Source: Pseudoduganella umbonata
GTDB taxonomy: Bacteria > Pseudomonadota > Gammaproteobacteria > Burkholderiales > Burkholderiaceae_D
Direction of reading: 5' to 3'
Assembly: GCF_014192225.1 (NCBI RefSeq)
Contig: NZ_JACHXS010000001.1
Span: 1 to 64,000, forward strand
Length of the DNA stretch: 64,000 nt
Shown here: one piece after another, positions 8,528 through 18,108 of the stretch
How the letters are laid out: each line of letters opens with the position of its first letter
Position numbering within the stretch: the stretch's first letter is position 1
Made by a program: the position numbers and the translations under genes
Notes under the pieces: generated by a model
The model's database searches: none
Told to the model about the DNA's origin: nothing
The model's input: the letters and a program-made list of their open reading frames with translations, nothing else

Positions 8528-9970
8528 TCACAGCAAGGGCAGCTTGACGACCACTTCCAGGCCGTGCGGGTCGACGTCTCCCAGGCTCACGCTGCCGCCG
8601 TGCTGCGTGACGATCTCATGCACGATCGCCAGGCCCAGGCCGCAGCCCAGTCCCTGGTCCGTGGCCCGCACGAACCTGTCGAACACGCGCGCATGGTCGG
8701 CGCGGGCGATGCCCGGTCCGTTGTCGCTGACGCTGATGCGGGCGTGCCTGCCATCGCGCCGGACCGCCACGGTGATCTCGCTGCCGGCTCCGGCGTACTC
8801 GATGGCGTTGTCGAGGATGTTGACAAGGGCCTCGGCCAGCAGCATCGGATTGGCCTGCACCCACAGGCCGGCCGGGTCGCGCTGCGTGCCGACGCCGAGA
8901 TCGGCGCCGCCACGCAGCGCCTTCGGGACCGCGTCGGCGACGACCTGCTCGACCAGCGCACCCAGCTCCACCGGCGAGCGCTCCTGCACCATGGCCGCCT
9001 CGGGTTCGGTACGCGCCAGCATCAGCATGCGGGCGATCAGGTGGGCACTGCGCGTGGCGCTCTGGTGCAGCATGGTCAGGCGGGCGACCAGCGCGGGGTC
9101 GCTGGTGGCGCCCAGCGCCAGTTCCGCATGGCTGATCACGCCCGCCAGCGGCGTGCGCAGCTGGTGCGCGGCATCGGCAATGAAGCGTTTCTGCGCGTCG
9201 ACGTTCTGGCGTACCGCGGCCAGCAGGTTGTTCAGCGCGCGCACCAGCGAACGCAGTTCGCGCGGCGCCGCGTCGGCGCGCAACGGCGTGAGGTCGTTCG
9301 GCGAGCGGTCTTCGACCTCGCGGCGCAGGCGCAGCAGCGGTGCGAGCCCGGCGCCGGTGCCGGCCCAGACGATCACGGTCATCAGCATGATCAGCGCCGA
9401 CAGCGGCAGCAGCGTGTCGACCAGGATCCGCTTCCAGATGGATTCGCGCGCCGCCACGCCGCGCGCCACCTGCACCAGCATCCATTGCTGGCGTCCATCG
9501 AGCTCGCCGTTTTTCAGGAACAGTGCCGCGACCCGCACCTTGGCCGGTCCCGGCGTGGTTCCCGTCTGATCCGGCGGCATTTCACCGTCATAGAAATAGG
9601 GATCGTTCGGGCGCGGCCGCATGTGCGCGGGCGGCAGCGGAATGGCGTTGTTTCCCAGGATGAAGCGGCCCGGAGGCGTGCTGACGGTGTACAGGAAACG
9701 GTCGTTCGGGTCGGCTTCCAGGATGTTCTGCGCGGCGCGCGGCAGGTCGATCAGCAGGCCGTTGCCGATCGGCTTGACCTGGCGCGCCAGCGTGCGCGCG
9801 GCCTGCGACAGGGTCGCGTCGGCGGCCTCGTTCACGTAGTTCACCGCCAGGCGGTAGGTCGCGACGCCGCCGGCAACCCACAGCACCAGCTGCGGCAGCA
9901 GCACCCAGGCCACCAGCTGTCCGCGCAGCGACCAGTCGACCGCGCGCCTCGTGCGGCTGGGCCGTGGCAT
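8528..9970 (-). CDS. TctE/QseC-type sensor histidine kinase
   Basis: A 480-residue inner-membrane sensor kinase. It has a membrane segment at about 18-38, a periplasmic sensor region of about 140 residues (2CSK-type), a second membrane segment at about 183-205 and a HAMP-like linker. The dimerisation/phosphoacceptor box is FIADAAHQLRTPL with His269, followed by the N-box NILDN (384-388) and G1 DNGPG (416-420). The ATG at 9970 overlaps the response-regulator stop as TGATG, so the pair is translationally coupled. A divergent pair of sugar-binding proteins suggests the signal is a periplasmic ligand or ligand-loaded binding protein (inference). Confidence 0.92.
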   Translation of the reverse strand: MPRPSRTRRAVDWSLRGQLVAWVLLPQLVLWVAGGVATYRLAVNYVNEAADATLSQAARTLARQVKPIGNGLLIDLPRAAQNILEADPNDRFLYTVSTPPGRFILGNNAIPLPPAHMRPRPNDPYFYDGEMPPDQTGTTPGPAKVRVAALFLKNGELDGRQQWMLVQVARGVAARESIWKRILVDTLLPLSALIMLMTVIVWAGTGAGLAPLLRLRREVEDRSPNDLTPLRADAAPRELRSLVRALNNLLAAVRQNVDAQKRFIADAAHQLRTPLAGVISHAELALGATSDPALVARLTMLHQSATRSAHLIARMLMLARTEPEAAMVQERSPVELGALVEQVVADAVPKALRGGADLGVGTQRDPAGLWVQANPMLLAEALVNILDNAIEYAGAGSEITVAVRRDGRHARISVSDNGPGIARADHARVFDRFVRATDQGLGCGLGLAIVHEIVTQHGGSVSLGDVDPHGLEVVVKLPLL

Positions 9971-10659
9971 CAGCCGCGCGCGCCGGCGGGTTCGGTTTCC
10001 AGCAGATAGCCCAGGCCGCGGACGGTCCTGATCACGACGCCGGAACCATCGAGCTTGCGGCGCAGCCGGTAGATGTGCACTTCCGCCGAATTGCCGCTGC
10101 CGTCGTCGTTCCACAACGCGGCGATCTGGTCCTTGCGGACCACCTTGCCGGTGTGGGCCAGCAGCAGGTCGAGCAGGATCGCTTCACGCGGGCTCAGTTC
10201 GACCAGCTCGGCATTGATCATGGCACGGCGCGTCTCGCGGTCGAAGCGCAGCGCGCCGGCGGTCAGCTCGGCGAAGGCGCCCGCGCCGCTGCCTGCGTGG
10301 CGCGAACGGCGCAGCACCGCGCGCAGGCGCGCTTCCAGTTCGGAAAAGATGAACGGCTTGGTGATGAAGTCGTCCGCGCCGCCGTTCAGGCTGGCCAGCC
10401 GCGCGTCGAGCTTGTCGAGCGCCGTCAGGATCACGACCGGCAGTTCCGGCCGCACCGCACGTACCTTCTTCAGCACGCTCAGGCCATCGACCATCGGCAG
10501 GCCCAGGTCGATGATGGCGATATCGTAGGGCTGGTTGGTCAGCAGGTATTCGGCGACAGGGCCGTTTGGCGCATGCTGCACGGCGAATCCGGCCTGGGTC
10601 AGCTGGGCACTCAGGCCCGCTGCGAGAATCTGGTCGTCTTCGGCGAGTAATAGTTGCAT
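9970..10659 (-). CDS. OmpR-family response regulator
   Basis: A 229-residue two-component regulator. The receiver domain has the acidic pair EDD at 7-9, phosphoacceptor Asp51 in IIDLGLP, Thr79 and Lys101 (ITKPF). The C-terminal winged helix ends with SAEVHIYRLRRKLDGSG and IRTVRGLGYLL, typical of OmpR/PhoB DNA-binding domains of the TctD/QseB group. First gene of the pair with the kinase and divergent from the binding-protein genes 114 bp away, which are likely targets. Confidence 0.93.
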   Translation of the reverse strand: MQLLLAEDDQILAAGLSAQLTQAGFAVQHAPNGPVAEYLLTNQPYDIAIIDLGLPMVDGLSVLKKVRAVRPELPVVILTALDKLDARLASLNGGADDFITKPFIFSELEARLRAVLRRSRHAGSGAGAFAELTAGALRFDRETRRAMINAELVELSPREAILLDLLLAHTGKVVRKDQIAALWNDDGSGNSAEVHIYRLRRKLDGSGVVIRTVRGLGYLLETEPAGARG

Positions 10660-10773
10660 GGCGCGATATTAACGGGTTATGGCAGGCGGTTCAACGCCGG
10701 CGCGTGTCCACCGCGCCTTTCCGCAGGCGCCGTTTGCGTGATACTGTCCGGCTCTCTCGATGCAAAGGAGCCG

Positions 10774-12075
10774 ATGTTGAAGCCACCCCGGAAGCCATCC
10801 CGGAATCCAGCCCGTTCGTGCACCCGTGCGGCGATCCTCTTCGCCACGCTGATGTGCCGTGGTGTCGGGACGGCCGCAGGCGGCGAGCTCGAGGTCCTGC
10901 ACTACTGGACCGGCGGCGAGTATGCCGGGGCCATGACGCTGCTGCGCAGCCGCATGGCCGGGCAGGGCCACGACTGGCGCGACTTCGGCGCGAATGGTGG
11001 CATTGGCGGCAACGGCGACCAGGGCGACGCCGTGTCGCTGCTGCGCAAGCGGGTATTGGCCGGCAACGCCCCCGCGGCCGCGCAGCTGATGCCGCACGAT
11101 GCCATCGGCCAGTGGGGGCGGCAGGGCGCGCTGGGCGGTATCGACCGGCTGGCCCGCGCCGAAGGGTGGGACCGGCTGCTGCCCGCCGTGGTCGCCGCCA
11201 CCCTCAAGTACAACGGCAGCTATGTCGCTGTCCCGGTCCATGTGCACCGCAATAACTGGCTGTGGATGAATGCCGCCGTGCTGGCGCGCGCCGGGGTCCG
11301 GGCGCCCGGCACGTGGGAAGAATTCTTCGCGGCCGCCGAGGCGATCCGGCGCGCCGGGTTCGTGCCGCTGGCGCATGGCGCCCAGCCGTGGCAGAACCTG
11401 CACCTGCTGGAAACCGTGGTGCTGGGCAGCGCGGGGCCGGCGTTCTATCGCCGGGCACTGGTGGAACTGGAACCGGCGGCGCTGGCCAGTCCCGCCATGG
11501 AGCGCGCGCTGCTGACCTTCCGGCGCCTGAAGCAGTACACCGACACGCGCCGGCCGGAACGCGACTGGACCACCGCCTCGCAAGAGCTGGCAAGCGGCCA
11601 GGCCGGCATGCAGCTGATGGGCGAATGGGCCGGTCCGCTGTTCGCCGATGCCCAGGCGGCCGGCCGGCTGGACTACGCCTGCGCCGCCGCGCCGGCCACT
11701 ACGCCGGGCTATATCTTCGCACTCGATTCGGTCGTGATGTTCAAGGTCGCGCCGGCCAAGGCGGCGGCGCAGCGCGATTTCGCGTCGGCGCTGATGTCGG
11801 CACCGGTCCAGCGGCAGCTCAACCTGGCCAAGGGCGCGCTGCCGGTGCGCCTGGACGCCGACCTGGCGCCGTTCGGGCGCTGCGCGCAGGCATCCGGCGC
11901 GGCGTACCGGAGCGCGGCCCGCGGCGGCACGCTGGTGCCCAGCATGGGCGTGGGCGTGGCGCCGTCCGTGGTCGACGCACTGCGCGACATCGTCACCGAT
12001 TTCTGGCGCGACGAGCGGATGGCGCCCCGCACGGCTGCGGCGCGCATGATCGGCGCGGCGGGGCGCAAGCCATGA
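10774..12075 (+). CDS. extracellular sugar-binding protein (ABC-type family 1), copy 1
   Basis: A 433-residue exported solute-binding protein of the UgpB/MalE-like family. A basic, somewhat long signal region (about 1-37) precedes GGELEVLHYWTGGEYAGAM, the usual family opening. The middle carries VPVHVHRNNWLWMN and the ligand-lobe segment GTWEEFFAAAEAIRRAG. The ATG at 10774 follows AAAGGAG with short spacing; TTG at 10777 is possible. It overlaps the next, paralogous gene by ATGA. No permease or ATPase gene adjoins, so these proteins may serve the neighbouring two-component system or a transporter elsewhere. Confidence 0.82.
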   Translation: MLKPPRKPSRNPARSCTRAAILFATLMCRGVGTAAGGELEVLHYWTGGEYAGAMTLLRSRMAGQGHDWRDFGANGGIGGNGDQGDAVSLLRKRVLAGNAPAAAQLMPHDAIGQWGRQGALGGIDRLARAEGWDRLLPAVVAATLKYNGSYVAVPVHVHRNNWLWMNAAVLARAGVRAPGTWEEFFAAAEAIRRAGFVPLAHGAQPWQNLHLLETVVLGSAGPAFYRRALVELEPAALASPAMERALLTFRRLKQYTDTRRPERDWTTASQELASGQAGMQLMGEWAGPLFADAQAAGRLDYACAAAPATTPGYIFALDSVVMFKVAPAKAAAQRDFASALMSAPVQRQLNLAKGALPVRLDADLAPFGRCAQASGAAYRSAARGGTLVPSMGVGVAPSVVDALRDIVTDFWRDERMAPRTAAARMIGAAGRKP

Positions 12076-13352
12076 CGGTGCATCCAGGGATGCTATTGGC
12101 AGTGGCGCTGGCCCTGGCTGCCGGCACTGCCGACAGCGGCGCCACGGCGCTGGAAGTGCTCAATCATCTCGAGACCGGCCCCGACCAGCGGGCCGCCCAG
12201 GTGCTGCAGGCCGGGTTGCGCGCGCGCGGGCACGAGTGGATCGATTTCGCGGTGGCCAATGGCGCCGAGGGGATGGCCGCGACCCTGCTCGACTCCCGCA
12301 TACGGCTGCGCAACCCGCCTGCCGTGGCGCAGATGAAGGGCCCGGTCATCGCCGCCATGGCCCGCCGCGGCCTGCTGCTGCCGCTCGACGAGCTGGCACG
12401 CGCCGAACGCTGGGATGAGGCGCTGCCCAGGGTGGTGGCCGACGCCATGAAGCACCAGGGCCGCTATGTCGGCGTGCCGCTCAATATCCACCGCATCAAC
12501 TGGCTGTGGGTCAACCAGCGCATCCTGAAACAGGCGGGTGCGCGCGTGCCGGCCAGCTGGGACGAGTTCTTCGCCACGGCCGAGGCCATGAAGCGCGCCG
12601 GCCATACGGCGCTGGCCTACGGCGGCCATGCGTGGGAAGAACAGCTGCTGTTCGAAAGCGTGGCACTGGGCGTGGGCGGGCCGGCGTTCTACCGCCAGGC
12701 CCTGGTCGCGCACGATCCGGCCCACCTCACGGGGATCACGATGGCGCGGGTGCTGCAGACGTTCCGCCGCATCCGCGCCTATACGGGAGCAGGGCAGGCG
12801 GTGCCCGAGCAGGGTGCGGCAGAGGCACTGGCGAGCGGCGCGGCGGGCATGATGCTGATGGGCGACTGGGCCAATCCGCAGCTGTATCCGGCGGCCCGCC
12901 GGCCGGCAGACACCTTCGCCTGCGCGCCGTCGCCGGGTTCGGCCGGCAGCTTTTCCTATGTGGTCGATTCGTTTGCCATGTTCAAGGGGCCCGGCGAACA
13001 GCGCCGCGGCCAGATGGACCTCGCGGCGGTGGTCATGTCGCCTGCCACGCAGCATGGCTTCAACCTGCGCAAAGGCTCGATCCCGGCCCGCACCGGGGTG
13101 GCGCTGGATGGCTACGGTCCCTGCGCGCGCCAGGCCGCCGCTGCGTTCCAGGGCGCGGCACGCGACGGCACGCTGGTGCCGGCGCTGGCCATGGTGCTTG
13201 CGCCGGAACTGGAACAGGCGTTCAGGGAAGTGCTGAGCGAATTCTGGAACGACGAGCGCATCGCGCCCGCAACGACGATGCGCCGCCTGGTGGCGATCAC
13301 GCGAAAAGCGGCGACGCCGGCGGCCGCGCCGCGGCCCTCCGGCGCTCCCTGA
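12072..13352 (+). CDS. extracellular sugar-binding protein (ABC-type family 1), copy 2
   Basis: A 426-residue exported paralogue of the preceding protein. Matching segments include GRYVGVPLNIHRINWLWVN, ASWDEFFATAEAMKRAGH and GGPAFYRQALV, with FWNDERIAP near the end. The pair clearly arose by tandem duplication. It has a signal peptide at about 1-26. Translation is coupled to the upstream gene (ATGA overlap). The ligand is probably a plant galactoside or other sugar, judging from the TonB receptor, GH27 and GH2 genes downstream (inference). Confidence 0.82.
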   Translation: MTVHPGMLLAVALALAAGTADSGATALEVLNHLETGPDQRAAQVLQAGLRARGHEWIDFAVANGAEGMAATLLDSRIRLRNPPAVAQMKGPVIAAMARRGLLLPLDELARAERWDEALPRVVADAMKHQGRYVGVPLNIHRINWLWVNQRILKQAGARVPASWDEFFATAEAMKRAGHTALAYGGHAWEEQLLFESVALGVGGPAFYRQALVAHDPAHLTGITMARVLQTFRRIRAYTGAGQAVPEQGAAEALASGAAGMMLMGDWANPQLYPAARRPADTFACAPSPGSAGSFSYVVDSFAMFKGPGEQRRGQMDLAAVVMSPATQHGFNLRKGSIPARTGVALDGYGPCARQAAAAFQGAARDGTLVPALAMVLAPELEQAFREVLSEFWNDERIAPATTMRRLVAITRKAATPAAAPRPSGAP

Positions 13353-13680
13353 TCTTTATCCGGGGTTCATGCAAAGTTCATCTAGCTGAATAGGGGCGCC
13401 GGCGCCGCCTGGCCGGTGCTTCACCTGTTCCCGCATTTTCCCGCATGTTCCCGCATGTTCCCGCATTTTCCCTCCTGCCGAAGCCCAGCGTTGCATTCCG
13501 GGCACGCTTGTTTAGTAAGCACCGCGAAATAACTCCCGATCTGTAAGGCGTCCTTGACGCTGCGGATGCCATGATTCATCGTACCACCTGAAATCTTTCG
13601 TACATCTGGCGTTCATCTGTATGACGAAAGAAAGGAAGCGGCCGGCATCAGCCAGCCGTAAAAAATCAGGAGGGGACAAC
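13353..13680 (+). promoter_or_regulatory. upstream region of TonB receptor with five 10-bp repeats
   Basis: A 328-bp gap. At 13426-13475 five consecutive 10-bp units read TGTTCCCGCA or TTTTCCCGCA, the last ending CCTCC. A period of one helical turn would place a bound protein on one face of the DNA. It may be an operator array or a simple slippage repeat. I see no clear -35/-10 pair in the rest. Confidence 0.5.
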
Positions 13681-16674
13681 ATGAAACGAACCAGCAGGAC
13701 CGTCATCGCGATGGCGGTGGCACAGCTCGCGTGGATGGCCGGCGCGGCGCACGCGCAGGAAGCCGACGCCAGCTCGGTGGTGGTGGTCACGGGCCAGCGC
13801 GCCGCGCTCAATTCGGCGCAGAAGATCAAGCAGGATGCCGACGAGATCGTCGATTCGGTGGTCGCCGACGAGATCGGCAAACTGCCCGACCGCTCGGTGA
13901 CCGAGGTGCTGCAGCGCGTGGTCGGCGTGAGCATCAACCGCCAGGCCGGCGACAACGAACGCTTCTCGGTGGAAGGCGCCGGCGTCAACATCCGCGGCCT
14001 GAACTACGTGCGCTCGGAACTCAACGGGCGCGAGGCGTTCGCCGCCAACGGCGGCCGTTCGCTCAGCTGGGGCGACATTCCGCCCGAACTGATGGCCGGC
14101 GTGGACGTCTACAAGAATCCGTCGGCCGAGCAGACCGAAGGCGGCATTTCCGGCCTGGTCAACCTGCGCACCGCGCTGCCGTTCGACTTCAAGGGCCAGC
14201 GCGTCGGCGGTTCGCTGGAAGTGACGCATTCGACACTGCGCAAGGGCAAGCCGGACCTGTCGGGCTCCCTGCTGTATTCGAACCGCTGGAAGAACAGCCT
14301 GGGCGAGTGGGGCGTGCTGTTCGACGTCGCCTCGTCGGACAGCTCGACCCGCACCGACACGTTCCAGTTCGAACCGTTCTACCCGCGCACGGACATCGAG
14401 CCGGGGCGCACCGTGTGGATCCCCAAGGGCGCGCAGTGGCGCACCTACGAGTACGACCGCAAGCGCCAGGGTGCCTACGCGGCCCTGCAGTGGCGCATGA
14501 AGGACGTGCGCAGCCACCTGACGCTGTTCCAGTCGCGCTACAAGGACAATGCGCTGGAGCAGTCGATCTTCTCGTCGGCCGCCGCCTATGACTTGCGGGT
14601 CTCCGATGCCACGTACGACGAGCGGGGCGCGCTGCTGACCGGCACCATCAGCGATCCGGTCAACGGCGGCATCCCGTTCAGCAACGCGGGCGGCTTCAAC
14701 AAGGGCAATTCGAAAACCACCGACATCGGCTGGAACCTGCAGTGGAAGGTGTCGGAAGACTGGACCCTGTCCAGCGACCTGCAGCGCACCACTTCGAAGG
14801 CGGACGCCTTCTCGTCGGCGGTGGGCCTGGGCATGCTGATGCCGAGCCAGCGCCTCGACTACCGCGGCAGCCTGCCCAGCATCGAGTTCAACGATGCGCA
14901 GCGCGCCTTCCTGGCCGACCCGGCGAACTACTACTGGGGCAGCACGATGGAACACATGCACCGGAACACCGGCGAGCTGAAGGCGTGGAAGGGCGATGCC
15001 CGCTACACCTTCGACCATCCGGTGCTGCGCGACCTGCGCTTCGGCGTGCGCCTGACCGACCGCGAAGCGCTGACGGTCAATTCCGACCCGAGCTACAACT
15101 GGAAAGGCGTGACCCAGCCGTGGATGCTGAACTGGGACATCGGCAAGCTGGCGTACCTGAGCGACCCACGCTTCAACGCGCCGACCGTGACGAACAGCTT
15201 CCCGAACTTCTTCGGCGGCGACATCAGCGTGCCGGCCGTGGTGTTCCCGGCCCCCAGCGTGGCCAGCGGCTATCCCGACTCGTACCAGCAACTGCACTCC
15301 TACCACATGCTGCTGTGCCAGGAGCAGCGGGTGGTCCTCGGCGGCGGCACCTGCGAGGCGTGGACGCCCGCGCGCTTCGGCGGCGACAACCCGGCCGGCA
15401 CCAACGACCAGCGCGAGAAAACCCGCGCCTTCTATACCCAGCTGCGCTTCGGCTTCGACAACCTGGCCTACCCGGTCGACGGCAACATCGGCGTGCGCTA
15501 TGTGCAGACCCGTGCGCGGTCGCGCGGCTACACCTCGTTCCGGCCCGGCGCAGCGCCTCCCGAGGGCGCCCAGGTCGGCGGCCTGCCGGTACCGGTCATT
15601 CCCGCGTTCGAAGAACGGCGCGACGTGAAGAATGCGTACAACAACGTGCTGCCGACCGTGAACCTGCGCCTGAAAGCCTCCGACCGGCTGCAGTTCCGCG
15701 CGGCGTTCGGCACCTCGATGTCGCGTCCGGACTTCGCCGACCTGCAGGCCTACACCAGGATGTCGCAGGACGTCGACTCCGTGTTCAACGAAGCGACCGG
15801 CGTCACCACCGTGACCGCGGTGCGCCGCACCGGCACGGCGGAAGGCAATCCGTCCCTCAAGCCGATCACGTCGCGCCAGCTCGACCTCACGGCCGAATGG
15901 TACTTCGCCAATTCCGGCTCGCTGACGCTGGCCGTGTTCGGCAAGCGCCTGAAGGACGTGATCATCGACCAGACAGTGTCGATCGCCCTGCCGGACGTGC
16001 AGGGCAACCTGCAGCAGTTCCAGGTGACGTCGCCGGTGAACGGCGCGCGCGGCACCGTGCGCGGCGCCGAGATCGCCTACCAGCAGTACTTCGACGGCCT
16101 GCCCGACTGGCTGAAGGGCCTCGGCCTGCAGGCCAACTACACCTATGTCGACAGCCATCGCAAGCTGTACAACCCGGTGCGCAGCGAGTACTGCTCGGGC
16201 AGCGAAGGCGGGGCCGCCAACATCAACCTGAACATGAACGGCTGCGACATCGACGGGCGCACCTTCGGCGACCTGCCATTGCAGCAGATGTCGAAGAACG
16301 CCTACAACCTGGCGATCCTGTTCGACCGCGGCCCATGGTCGGCGCGCCTGGCCTACAACTGGCGCTCGCGCTACTTCCTCAGCACCAATACCAATGGCAC
16401 GCGAGGCTCGGACGGCACCGATACCAACCCGGCCAGTGCCACCTTCGGCCAGCGCAACGTGGCCTGGGGCCTGCCGCTGTGGGCCGACGACTACGGGCAG
16501 CTCGACGGCGGGGTGTCGTACAAGTTCAGCGAGAACTTCAAGATCGACTTCCAGGCGCAGAATCTGAGCGACGCCCGCTATGGCCAGACCATGCACCAGG
16601 GCATCGGCGACAAGCGCCGCGCCCACTTCGTCTCGGGTCCGCGCTACAGCCTGCGCGCGGGCTATTCGTTCTGA
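13681..16674 (+). CDS. TonB-dependent receptor (Xanthomonas/Caulobacter type)
   Basis: A 997-residue outer-membrane receptor. The ATG at 13681 has AGGAGGGG just upstream and starts a signal peptide ending near AHAQ. The plug domain begins VVVVTGQRAALNSAQKIK, then ADEIGKLPDRSVTEVLQRV, typical of the large TonB-Xanth-Caul group used for carbohydrate uptake. The rest is a 22-strand barrel ending in the required aromatic residue (RAGYSF). It stands before GH27 and GH2 genes on the same strand, so its substrate is probably an alpha-galactoside-containing oligosaccharide (inference). Confidence 0.92.
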   Translation: MKRTSRTVIAMAVAQLAWMAGAAHAQEADASSVVVVTGQRAALNSAQKIKQDADEIVDSVVADEIGKLPDRSVTEVLQRVVGVSINRQAGDNERFSVEGAGVNIRGLNYVRSELNGREAFAANGGRSLSWGDIPPELMAGVDVYKNPSAEQTEGGISGLVNLRTALPFDFKGQRVGGSLEVTHSTLRKGKPDLSGSLLYSNRWKNSLGEWGVLFDVASSDSSTRTDTFQFEPFYPRTDIEPGRTVWIPKGAQWRTYEYDRKRQGAYAALQWRMKDVRSHLTLFQSRYKDNALEQSIFSSAAAYDLRVSDATYDERGALLTGTISDPVNGGIPFSNAGGFNKGNSKTTDIGWNLQWKVSEDWTLSSDLQRTTSKADAFSSAVGLGMLMPSQRLDYRGSLPSIEFNDAQRAFLADPANYYWGSTMEHMHRNTGELKAWKGDARYTFDHPVLRDLRFGVRLTDREALTVNSDPSYNWKGVTQPWMLNWDIGKLAYLSDPRFNAPTVTNSFPNFFGGDISVPAVVFPAPSVASGYPDSYQQLHSYHMLLCQEQRVVLGGGTCEAWTPARFGGDNPAGTNDQREKTRAFYTQLRFGFDNLAYPVDGNIGVRYVQTRARSRGYTSFRPGAAPPEGAQVGGLPVPVIPAFEERRDVKNAYNNVLPTVNLRLKASDRLQFRAAFGTSMSRPDFADLQAYTRMSQDVDSVFNEATGVTTVTAVRRTGTAEGNPSLKPITSRQLDLTAEWYFANSGSLTLAVFGKRLKDVIIDQTVSIALPDVQGNLQQFQVTSPVNGARGTVRGAEIAYQQYFDGLPDWLKGLGLQANYTYVDSHRKLYNPVRSEYCSGSEGGAANINLNMNGCDIDGRTFGDLPLQQMSKNAYNLAILFDRGPWSARLAYNWRSRYFLSTNTNGTRGSDGTDTNPASATFGQRNVAWGLPLWADDYGQLDGGVSYKFSENFKIDFQAQNLSDARYGQTMHQGIGDKRRAHFVSGPRYSLRAGYSF

Positions 16675-16689
16675 ACCATCTTACCAACT

Positions 16690-16725
16690 GATGCGGCCAG
16701 CGGCGCTCCGGCACCGCGCCGCATC
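16690..16725 (+). terminator. hairpin between TonB receptor and alpha-galactosidase genes
   Basis: GATGCGGC (16690-16697) pairs with GCCGCATC (16718-16725) across a 20-base loop, followed by GCTTT. It is weak as a terminator and more likely gives partial attenuation or transcript stability within the operon. Confidence 0.4.
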
Positions 16726-16746
16726 GCTTTACCTAGAAGAGCCACG

Positions 16747-18006
16747 ATGAAAGCACTACTGTCACCACTGATGCTCGGCGCGCTGTTCGCCGCCACGACC
16801 CTCATTGCGCCGGAAGCCCGCGCCCAGGCCAGCGTCAAGCCCGCGGCCGCTACCGCGCCGGCCAAGTTCACCGAACTGGCGAAGACCCCGCAGATGGGCT
16901 GGAACACGTGGAACACCTTCGCCTGCGACATCAACGAACAGCTGATCCGCGAATCGGCCGATGCGCTGGTGTCCAGCGGCATGCGCGAAGCGGGCTATGT
17001 GTACGTCAACATCGACGACTGCTGGCACGGCAAGCGCGACGAGAACGGCTTCATCCAGCCCGATCCGCAGCGCTTCCCGTCCGGCATGAAGGCGCTGGCC
17101 GACTATGTCCACGCCCGCGGGCTCAAGCTGGGCATCTACTCGGATGCCGGCGCGCACACCTGCGCCGGCAAGCCGGGCAGCCGCGGCTACGAATACCAGG
17201 ATGCGCTGACCTATGCGCGCTGGGGCATCGACTACCTGAAGTACGACTGGTGCGACACCGACGGCCTGAACGCCCGCGGCGCGTACACCACCATGCGCGA
17301 CGCGCTGCGCGCGGCCGGGCGGCCGATCCTGTTCGCGCTGTGCGAGTGGGGCGACAACAAGCCGTGGGAATGGGCGGCCGACGTGGGCCACTCCTGGCGC
17401 ACCACGGGCGACATCTACCCGTGCTGGGACTGCGACTTCAACCGCGGTACCTGGTCGTCGTGGGGCGTGCTGCCGATCCTCGACAAGCAGGCCGGCCTGC
17501 GCAAGTTTTCCGGGCCGGGGCGCTGGAACGACATGGACATGATGGAGGTCGGCAAGGGCATGACCGAGGACGAGGACAAGGCGCACTTCTCGATCTGGGC
17601 CATGATGAATTCCCCGCTGATCGCCGGGAACGATATCCGCAAGATGTCGGCAACCACCCGCAAGATCCTGACCAACCGCGCCATTATCGCCCTCAACCAG
17701 GACGAGCGGGGCATCCAGGCGTGGCGTTTCATGAACGACGGCCAGCTCGACATGTACGCCAAGCCGCTGGCCAACGGCGAGTGGGCGCTGATGTTCCTGA
17801 ACCGGGCCGACAAGGCGCGCAGCTACCGGTTCGACTGGGACGAGCACGAACTGAAGGATGAATTCACGCACAACCAGGTCCACTTCGGCAAGGTGCGCCA
17901 CAGTTTCACCGAACTGTGGAGCGGCGCCACCGGCGATACCGCCAGGCCGTATGCGATGAATGTGCCGGCGCACGGCGTGGTGGTGCTGCACCTGCGCCCC
18001 CGCTGA
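16747..18006 (+). CDS. GH27 alpha-galactosidase, exported
   Basis: A 419-residue glycoside hydrolase family 27 enzyme that removes terminal alpha-galactose residues. It has a signal peptide to about residue 27 (ARA-QA). Family landmarks are PQMGWNTWNTFAC (49-60), VNIDDCW, the nucleophile Asp167 in YLKYDWCD, and the acid/base Asp222 in TTGDI. Cysteine pairs and AIIALNQD, which precedes the beta-sandwich domain, are present. It sits 72 bp after the TonB receptor gene, so outer-membrane uptake and periplasmic cleavage are probably linked. Confidence 0.94.
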   Translation: MKALLSPLMLGALFAATTLIAPEARAQASVKPAAATAPAKFTELAKTPQMGWNTWNTFACDINEQLIRESADALVSSGMREAGYVYVNIDDCWHGKRDENGFIQPDPQRFPSGMKALADYVHARGLKLGIYSDAGAHTCAGKPGSRGYEYQDALTYARWGIDYLKYDWCDTDGLNARGAYTTMRDALRAAGRPILFALCEWGDNKPWEWAADVGHSWRTTGDIYPCWDCDFNRGTWSSWGVLPILDKQAGLRKFSGPGRWNDMDMMEVGKGMTEDEDKAHFSIWAMMNSPLIAGNDIRKMSATTRKILTNRAIIALNQDERGIQAWRFMNDGQLDMYAKPLANGEWALMFLNRADKARSYRFDWDEHELKDEFTHNQVHFGKVRHSFTELWSGATGDTARPYAMNVPAHGVVVLHLRPR

Positions 18007-18034
18007 CCCCCGGCGCTTACCTTGTCTCCTCTTC

Positions 18035-18058
18035 GGCGCCCCTCGGGGCGCTATTTTT
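18035..18058 (+). terminator. intrinsic terminator or attenuator after the GH27 gene
   Basis: GCGCCC-CTCG-GGGCGC hairpin (18036-18051) followed by TATTTTTA, 29 bp past the GH27 stop. It separates the GH27 and GH2 genes and would reduce read-through. Confidence 0.65.
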
Positions 18059-18108
18059 ACGAAGCGGAGCCTGCATCGCCGAACCATCCACTCACTCACG
18101 GAGAACGC

